This document shows positions 56,785 through 64,000 of a DNA stretch of 64,000 nucleotides, in pieces. The translations under genes and the position numbers were made by a program. The notes under the pieces were generated by a model that saw nothing but the letters and a program-made list of their open reading frames with translations, was not told the origin of the DNA and did no database searches. The DNA is from Isoetes taiwanensis (taxonomy: Eukaryota > Streptophyta > Lycopodiopsida > Isoetales > Isoetaceae). Positions within the stretch are counted from its first letter, which is position 1; every line of letters begins with the position of its first letter. Location of the stretch: NCBI GenBank assembly GCA_021234155.1, contig JAJEKV010000062.1, forward strand, positions 7,578,425-7,642,424, given 5' to 3'.

Positions 56785-59125
56785 AATCTTTTTGGAATAT
56801 TAGGATTTTACGAAATCTATGGTTATTTAAAGGAATCTAGGGGAATCTTCATGGGATCGTTAGAAATCTAGAGGAATCTCAATACAACCTTCAAAAATCT
56901 GGGGGAATCTTGAGAGGATCTTTGGGAATCGAGGGGAATCTTTATAGGATCTTAGAAAATCTAGAAGAATCGAGGGGAATCTTGCAAAATCTATGGGGTT
57001 CTTGGGAGAATCTTTGGGAATCTTGGGGAATGCTAATAAGATTTCAGGGAAGCTAAGAGAATCTACATGGAATCCTGGGGAATCTAGAGGAATCTTAGAA
57101 TAGTCTTTGAAAATTTAGGGAATCTCAATAGAATCTTAGAGAATCTAGGGGAATCTAGGGGAATCTCATAGAATATTTGAGAATAGCATCTTAGAGAATC
57201 TATATAGAATCTTGGGGAATCTATGTGTATCTTGAGAGAATATTTTAGAATATAGGGGAATCCTGATGGAATCTTTAAGAATCTAGGGGAATCTTGATGG
57301 AATTTTGGAGAATCTAAGACAATTTTAGGACAATCTTTCAGGATCTACGAGAATCTTGAGAGAATTTACAGGAACCTAGGGAATCTTCATAGAGTATTTG
57401 AGAATCTAGGGGAACCTTAATAGGATTTTAGAGAATCTAGAAGAATCTACATAGAATCTTTGAGAATCTAGGGAAATTTTGATGGAATCTTTTAGATTCT
57501 AGTGGAATCTTGATGGAATCTTGAAGAACCTAAGGGAATCTTCATAGGATTTAAGGGAATCTGATGGAATCTTCATACGATCTCTAGGAATCTAGGTCTG
57601 GATGAAATCATTGAGAACCTAGAGGAATCTTCATAGAATCTTAGGAAAGCTGAGAGAATCTACATAGAATCATAGGGAATCTATATGAATCTTGGAGCAA
57701 TCTGGGGGAATCTAGGGGAATCTCGAGAGGATGTAAGGGTATCGAAGGGAATCTTCATAGAATATTTGAGAATCTAGGGGAATCTTCTTAGGATCTTAGA
57801 GAATCTAGGAGAATCTACATAGAATCTTGAGGAATTTATGTGAATCACCGGATTATAAGAATCTTCTTGGAATCTTACGATTTTACGAAATCTATGGTAA
57901 TTTAAGAGAATCTAGAAGAATCTTCATGTGATCTTTAGGAATCTAGAGGAATCTCAATAGAACCTTTAAGAATCTACGAAAATCTCAAGAGGATCTTTGG
58001 GAATCGAGGGGAATCTTCGTAGGATCTTAGATAATATAGGTGTATCTAGACAGAATCTTGCAAAATCTATGGGATTCTTGGGATAATCTTCGGAATCTAG
58101 GGAAATACTTATAAGATCTCAGGGAAGCTAAGAGAATCTACATGGAATCTAGAGGAATCTTAGAGGAATCTTAGAATAGTCTTTCGAAATTCATGGAATC
58201 TCAAGAGAATCTTAGAGTACCTGGGGGAATCTAGGAGAATCTCATAGAATATTTGAGAATCTAATGGGAATCTTGATAGCATCTTAGAGAATCCACGAGA
58301 ATCCATATAGAAACTTGGGGAATCTATGTGAATCTTAAGAGAATATTTCAGAATGTAGGGGAATCTTGATGGAATTTTTAAGTATCTAGGGGAACCATGA
58401 TGGCTTGGAAAATCTAAGAAAATCTTCATAGGATCTAAGGGAATCTACATAGAGTTGTGGGGAATCTAGGTGAATTTTGGGACAATCCTTCAGGATCTAC
58501 GGGAATCTTGAGAGAATTTACGAAAACCTAGGGAATCTTCATAGAATATGTGAGAATGTAGGGGGAACTCTGATAGGATCTTCATAGAATCTAAAAGAAT
58601 CTACATAGAATCTTTGAGAATCGAGGGAAATCTTGATGGAATCTTTTTTGTTCTAGTGGAATCTTGATGGAATCTTTATGCAATCTTTGAGAACTTTGAG
58701 GAATCTTCATAGAATCTTATGGAAGCCGAGAGAATCTACATAGAATCACAAGGAATCTATATGAATCTTGGGACAATCTTTGGGAATCTAGGGGAATCTT
58801 GAGAGGATGTATGGGAATTGAAGGGAATCTTCATAGAATATTTGAGAATCCAGGGGAATCTTCTTAGGATCTTAGAGAATCTAGGAGAATCTACATAGAA
58901 TCTTGAGGAATTTATGTGAATCTTGAGAGTCTTTAGGAATCTAGGGGAATCTTGCTGGAATCTTTGAGATTCTAGGGAAATCTTGGTGGAATCTTGGAGA
59001 GCCTAAGGGAATCTTTATACGATCTAAAGGAATCTTCAAAAAATCTTTAGTAATCAAGGGGAATCTATGGGAATCTTGATGAAAACTTGGAGAACCTAAA
59101 GGAACCATAGAATCTAAGGGAATCT
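56785..59125. repeat. GAATCT array 2 (2.3 kb)
   Basis: This is the longest array. About 220 GAATCT-like words are spaced 10 or 11 bp apart. Larger internal duplications are visible: the block near 57840-57900 (GATTATAAGAATCTTCTTGG, then TTACGATTTTACG) repeats 56775-56820, and the following 1 kb partly parallels the preceding 1 kb. It is non-coding on both strands. Periods of 10-11 rotate the reading frame. Confidence 0.9.
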
Positions 59126-59880
59126 AATGTAGATTGTCTATATACTCAAATAAATCTATGTCGTTTATTTGAAAAGCGTTGAGGTGGCATAGCTATAGCC
59201 ATCGTGTCTCCATGGTGGGCATACATGGGGCATGCACCCCATCCCTAGATCGTTGGATCAAAAGGGGAGAAGAAATTTTGTCAGGAATGCGCCAAAAAGT
59301 GGATTTGGTGTAGCAGATTCTAACCGTTAGATCAAAAGGTGAGAATAAATCCTAGCCATTAAGAAATCTATAGGGGAATCTTGATGAAATCTTTAAGAAT
59401 CTAGGGGAATCTTGATGGAATGGAGAATCTGGAAGAATCTTCATAGATTCTGAGATGTGGAATCTAGAGGAATCTTGAATAATCTCTTAGAATCCAGAGC
59501 TATCTTTGTGGAATCTTAAGGATCTAGGGGAATCTTTCACACTGGTGTGTTTTGCGTGGTTTGCTTTATTCGATCTGCTTACATAAAGATACATTCAACA
59601 CATATAGGCCCTACATAGTACAAAGACTTGTATATATCATTATCATTAATATATATAAACGTATATCACATGCTGGGGCATCATGAACATGTTATATATA
59701 GGTGTTGATCTCGGCCGTTGGTTTGAAAATATGTGAGGTGTAGCCACTGGATCTCCATGGGGGGCATACATGGGCATGCATGGGGGCATGCACCACATGC
59801 GTGGTCCGTCGGATAAGGGAAGGTTAGATCTTGACCGTTTATTTAAGGCTAAGGAAAGTGGCTTGAAATTGCATACATTT
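59126..59880. repeat. Two further partial composite repeats
   Basis: Positions 59126-59360 repeat the TCGTTTATTTGAAAAG, GGGGCATGCACCCCAT and CCGTTAGATCAAAAGG motifs. A short GAATCT array follows (59362-59542), then the terminal motif CACACTGGTGTGTTTTGC (about 59548) and CATAGTACAAAGACTTGTAT. A new unit starts directly with TATATATAAACGTAT and GGGGGGCATACATGGGCATG (59650-59880). The junction shows the repeat is arranged head to tail. Confidence 0.8.
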
Positions 59881-60129
59881 AATAAGGGTTAAGTGTCATT
59901 TAATTTAAGTCCGTGTCGCCACTTATATCGACGACATTTAATGTTCGTTGATGAGGTGGCATCAACATTAATAACATTATCTTTTTTTCCATTTCTTCGT
60001 GTCTCTGTAATGGTGGAGCTCCCGCCAGACTGTATTGCTTCGGGGCGATTTTGTGCTCTGCTCTTTGTTAAGGTAGAATAGCGCAATTGCTTAAACGATC
60101 ACGGAAGCATGCTCCTGCGCCTTCAAATT

Positions 60130-61140
60130 CTCTAAGATTAACATTATTCGATTTTCCTGGAGGTCCCAGCGCTTTTGAATCTGCAGTTAGGTTCTGTTAC
60201 TCCGGCGGAGATATTAATATATTACCATTAGATGTTTGTGCCTGACAAGCAGCGGCTGAGGTTTTGGAAATGACAGAATAATATCTTGAAGGAAATCTTC
60301 TCAAAAAGGTTGAAGATTTCTTGTAAGATCTCAGCTTTTTAAGCTGGATCGATATTTTAGACGGGCTAAAGGATGCGACATACAGAGCTTACAAATTATG
60401 CGAAAATTTGCTGATGTATTGGCTTGGAAGCTTTGCACAAGCTCTTCTGATCTTTGCAGTCCGGCTTCATCATCCCCCGATTCTAGAGAAAGTTGCAACC
60501 TTTTTGGCCAAAATAGATGTAAACCCGGTATGGTCACTCGGTGGTTTTCCGACATTGCAGCTTTACCTATGAATCAAGTTGAAATGGTGCTAGACTCTCT
60601 GATAAAAAAAAGATTTTAGCAGTAGCATACTGGCAAATTTTTTGCTGCATTATGTGAGATCTTCTTTGTCAATTGTGGGATATGGTTGGGTTTCTAAAAG
60701 GCAAAAAAGCAAGGCCTCCAGATGATGTCCAGATGATGTTCAGCAGGGGATTTGCGAAAAAAGCTTCTGGAGTTGGTAATAAACTCACTATTTCATCTAC
60801 CTTCAAGGTTCAGCTTCTTGCAGAGCATTATAAGGGCTTCTAAGAACCGCCATAGCCATGAATGCAAGTAAATCATGCAAAAACCGCCTCGAGAAAATGA
60901 TAGCATTGCAAATGCAGACTAATGCCTCTCTCAAACCGTCATATGCATGCCGAATTTTTTCATCGTCTGATACAAAAAACTCAAATTTACTCGGTTTTTT
61001 ATTTATGCAAAGAAGGCGAAGATGGGCCGGACACACTTCCGGACTGCAAAAATCCAATTTTCTTTCTTTCAAGCTACTCATTTATTGTGAGAAGCTGCAA
61101 GGATTCCCATCTACTTCGCATATTTGCACAGAATGATAGG
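60130..61140 (+). pseudogene. BTB/POZ-NPH3 family pseudogene
   Basis: In shifting frames the plus strand reads FPGGPSAFESAVRFCYSGGD (end of the BTB domain, near 60155). Then come AAAEVLEMTE, GNLLKKVEDFL and LSFLSWIDILDGLKD (BTB/NPH3 junction, 60260-60372). WFSDIAALPMNQVEMVLDSL follows (60540-60605), then AMNASKSCKNRLEKMIALQM and NASLKPSYA (60855-60945). These are in the right order for NPH3/RPT2-like proteins, which act as plant-specific CUL3 E3-ligase adaptors. Stops occur (for example after ALEMTE and VEDFL) and the frame changes at least twice, so it is dead. Confidence 0.75.
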
Positions 61141-62215
61141 TCATTTCAGAAAGCAGAAGATTATAACAGAAAAATCTTAGGCCGGATCATGTGTACGTGA
61201 GACAAGAACCAAAATCGGTTTTGCATGTCGGTTAGGGATTTAAAGGAGCCTGGGAGATCGTGGAGAAAATTCAACTCAATCAAACAGAAGGCTAGGAAAG
61301 AACGATCCATGCAAGAGACGTATTTAGCAGGATATATTACAGTGAATTCTTTGTAGATAATAATGGAATATGGTGTTAACTCGAGGATTCTTCCTAGATC
61401 TTTTTCTATACATGGGTTACAACAGGAGTATATGAAGAAAGGAGAGCATTGTTATTTCTGCATAGCAAGACAGTGTATCTGCCCAGTCTGCTCACAAGCC
61501 CAATCCTCCATTTGCCTGCATATGAAACAAGGAGTTGCATTTAGGGAGAAAGAAGACACACTAACTTATTATTTGCACTCGAACAACGCCAAGTTTATGA
61601 TAGCTTTACATCATGCTAGGATTGTATTACAACTTAAGTTAAACATCAGCGGTTGAACATATCAATGCCATGTTTGCAAGAGTAATTATGTCAAACTTGA
61701 GCCATACGTAGAAATTGGCAAAATTAGGTGCTTGGAATTATAGGTAGGGGCTTATATTTCAGATTAATTGGCATTATGAATTCGAGGGGCACAACATTTA
61801 TTCTCATTTGCTTACCCACCGGTCCGAAATTACTTAAATAATGTTTGTCTTTGATACATTCATTCTTTGGAATAGAGGCAAGTGATTTAACGCTTTCAAT
61901 TACTACTTCAATATAAGTAACATAGCATTTGTAATGCATGTCACTCATTATTAAAAATAGATAGTATTGTTTATTAAAGAGAATAGAATAGAATATGATT
62001 TTATCGTCCACGTATTGAAGGAAATTTTTAGAGAAATCCAAACGAGCCTTGGGAATTTGAGCTTAAATCAATAAATTAGATCTTTCACCTTAAATCTTCA
62101 AGGAATCTACAAACAAAGATCAAGAAATCTAATAGAATTTTAACACAATGTCAAAATTCCACGATTGCACAAGATACAACAATTAATATAATTTGATGCC
62201 AAGGAACCATTTTTT
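61141..62215. other. Intergenic sequence with small ORF and (TATTC)n remnant
   Basis: A plus-strand frame at 61363-61656 (97 residues) has several Cys (HCYFCIARQCICPVCSQAQS) but no recognised family. Near 61980-62010 the minus strand reads GTGGACGATAAAATC into TATTC repeats, the same 3' end as the LINE at 22909-23925. This is probably another copy's tail. The rest is AT-rich. Confidence 0.4.
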
Positions 62216-62985
62216 GCATTGTGTGGTGTCTATTTGGGGGCCAATGAGGTGGCACAGCTATGGGCTTAGGATCTACATGGGGTCATGCACGGGGCATACA
62301 CCATGCCTGTAGATCATCGGATCAAGGGGGGAAGGCAAAATCAATGGTCTAAGGGCTCTATCCTAGATGTCATACTTGAATTAACCACATATCCCGAATC
62401 AATGGCTAAAAGGTAGAATTCTTTCGATTAATCCTTGAAATCTTATATTCCTTAACCATGCAAATTGTTTTAGCTAAATACTCTGAAGACATGTAAAACA
62501 TTCATATCTAATTGTCTATCTTAAAATTAATAGTCATTAAGTTCCTGCCACAAATAATAAGTCAAAGGTTCCATATTCAAAACATAGGGCTCTCTAACTT
62601 TAATGCATCTGCTATTGCAAACGAAGCCTCTCCATTTCGTGGCCTAAACAAGGCCTATCAATGTAGGTGGATAGGCTCCAGATAATTCCTTGAGTCCTGG
62701 TTGGACCAGTTTGCGCTTCTGCTCAAAAACAAACTTTTTGTTTATACATTTGATACCACTTTTGATTTGTCTCCGACAGAATTGAAGATACCCATCAAGG
62801 ATAAGAGAACAGGTGAAGTAGATAAGCATGGAATGGAGTACTTATCACGAAGTTTGTTTATCAATGAGGTATGAGCCTCACTTTTAGAACTCGTTGTCTT
62901 GGATTTTTAGAATTTCGAAGATTTAAAACTGGAAGTAGATACTATATGAACTGCACACTTTTCGCATATAACAAATTACATGGGT
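62216..62985. repeat. Old copy of composite repeat start, then AT-rich DNA
   Basis: GGTGGCACAGCTATGGGC, GGGGTCATGCACGGGGCATA and GTAGATCATCGGATCAAG at 62240-62330 are diverged versions of the GGCATGCACC...CCGTTGGATC part of the composite unit. Positions 62340-62985 hold no clear feature. Confidence 0.6.
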
Positions 62986-63795
62986 AATCTAAAAGAATCT
63001 TCAGATAATCTTTGAAAATCTAGGAGAATTAAGAAACTAGGTGATTTTTGTGGAATCTTAGGGAATCTAGGGGGAATCCAAGGGGACCTAGGGAAATCTT
63101 TGGTAGTAGGTGTGTTCTACAGGGGAATCTTTATAAAATCTAAGAGAATCTAGAAGAATCTACATGGAATCTCAAGGAATCTAGAGGAATCTTAAGATCT
63201 TCTTTGGAAATCTAGGGGAATCCCAATAGTAATCTTATGGAATCTAGGGAATCTTCATAGACTATCTAAAAATCTTGGGAAATCTTGATAGGATCTTAGA
63301 CAATTTACATATAATCTTGGGGAATCTATGTGGATTGTGAGAGAAACTTTGAGAATCTAGGGGAATCTTGATGGAATCTTTGAGATTATGGGGAATCTTG
63401 ATGGAATCTTGGAGAAGCTAAGGGGATCTTCATATGATCTAAAAGAATCCAAAGGAATCTTCATAAAATCTTTCGGAATTTAGGGGAATCTTGATGAAAC
63501 CTTAGAGAACCTAAAGGAATCTTCATAGAATCTAAGGGATCCCAAGAGAACCTACATATTATCGTGGGGAATCTAGGTGAATCTTGGGAGAGTCTCTAAG
63601 AATCTAAGGGAATCTCAAGAGAATCTTAGCAAATCTATAGGAATCTCTAGAAAATCTTTGAGAATCTAGGGGAATCCAAGAGAATCTTCATAATCTCTTC
63701 GAAAATATAGGGGAATCTTTATAAAATCTGAATGAATATTTGAAAATCTAGAGTAATATTTATAGAATCGAAAAAATTTAGGGGAATCTTCCACA
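62986..63795. repeat. GAATCT array 3
   Basis: It has the same 10-11 bp organisation as arrays 1 and 2 and ends at the terminal motif CACACTGGTGTGTTTTGC (about 63792-63810). A later part of the terminal sequence (CATAGTACAACCACTTGT) reaches the dinucleotide run. Confidence 0.9.
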
Positions 63796-63846
63796 CTGGT
63801 GTGTTTTGCAGAGTCGACTTCATGCAGTCCTTCATAGTACAACCAC

Positions 63847-63847
63847 T

Positions 63848-63917
<70 letters not shown>
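63847..63917. repeat. (AT)n microsatellite
   Basis: About 35 AT dinucleotides follow the repeat's terminal motif. The position matches the shorter TTGTATATATATCA ends at 53590 and 59625, so the run is an expansion of a terminal TA-rich stretch. Confidence 0.95.
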
Positions 63918-63919
<2 letters not shown>

Positions 63920-64000
63920 AGAATTTAGCGCCGGCAGAGCCGGCGCCCTATGCACCCCTGTGGATTGAACCCAGTTGTGCGAGTGTAGAGGGAGTGTCGA
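63918..64000. other. GC-richer sequence at window edge
   Basis: GCGCCGGCAGAGCCGGCGCC at about 63929-63948 is an inverted repeat (GGCGCCGGC type arms). Too little sequence follows to identify an element. Confidence 0.5.

Noticed and set aside
58160-58429. 89-residue minus-strand ORF with repeated Phe/Ser/Pro phrases
   Set aside because: It is a translation of the GAATCT array. The 10-11 bp period rotates the frame, and stops break it elsewhere.

Overview
The window looks like nuclear DNA of a land plant with a large, repeat-rich genome. The evidence is one intact spliced gene of a plant family (DUF1685), decayed copies of plant-specific families (GRAS, BTB-NPH3, receptor-like kinase, NCL-type exchanger), and LTR elements whose primer-binding sites match plant initiator tRNA-Met. 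I cannot place the species. A DIRS-like reverse transcriptase and the very dense nested repeats would be unusual for a typical angiosperm.

Layout. 1-3935: the edge of a minus-strand LTR retrotransposon. Its LTR appears about 3.5 kb long and holds a 1.6-kb polypyrimidine tract. 3936-8880: AT-rich intergenic DNA. 9685-11509: the only gene that looks functional, a two-exon DUF1685 protein. 12400-21409: a 9-kb terminal-inverted-repeat transposon with a perfect 10-bp target duplication, a GC-rich degenerate core, and margins packed with palindromes built on AATCGC/GCGATT. 21700-26040: a 0.45-kb direct repeat flanking a LINE fragment and unidentified debris. 26445-28461: a GRAS pseudogene of the SCL4/SCL7 type.

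29600-34776: tandem copies of a roughly 0.9-1.0 kb unit containing GAATCT arrays. The third copy is split by a 1.8-kb TIR transposon that also carries AATCGC/GCGATT palindromes. 34777-36850: a receptor-kinase 3' end fragment and unidentified sequence. 37076-40592: a chain of three LTRs of a short non-coding retrotransposon. 42052-42462: a fold-back element. 45247-48550: a LINE (minus strand). 49026-53006: a DIRS-like retroelement (plus strand). The LINE and the DIRS-like element are each interrupted by a copy of the same 239-bp MITE, and both copies have perfect 8-bp target duplications.

52997-63930: long arrays of GAATCT spaced 10-11 bp apart, mixed with the same composite repeat and with gene debris (an NCL-type exchanger exon and a BTB-NPH3 pseudogene).

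Apart from the DUF1685 gene nothing here is clearly functional, and there is no operon-like organisation. The main interest is in mobile-element biology: nested insertions with readable target sites, shared palindromic half-sites in two different elements, and a minisatellite whose period matches the DNA helical repeat.
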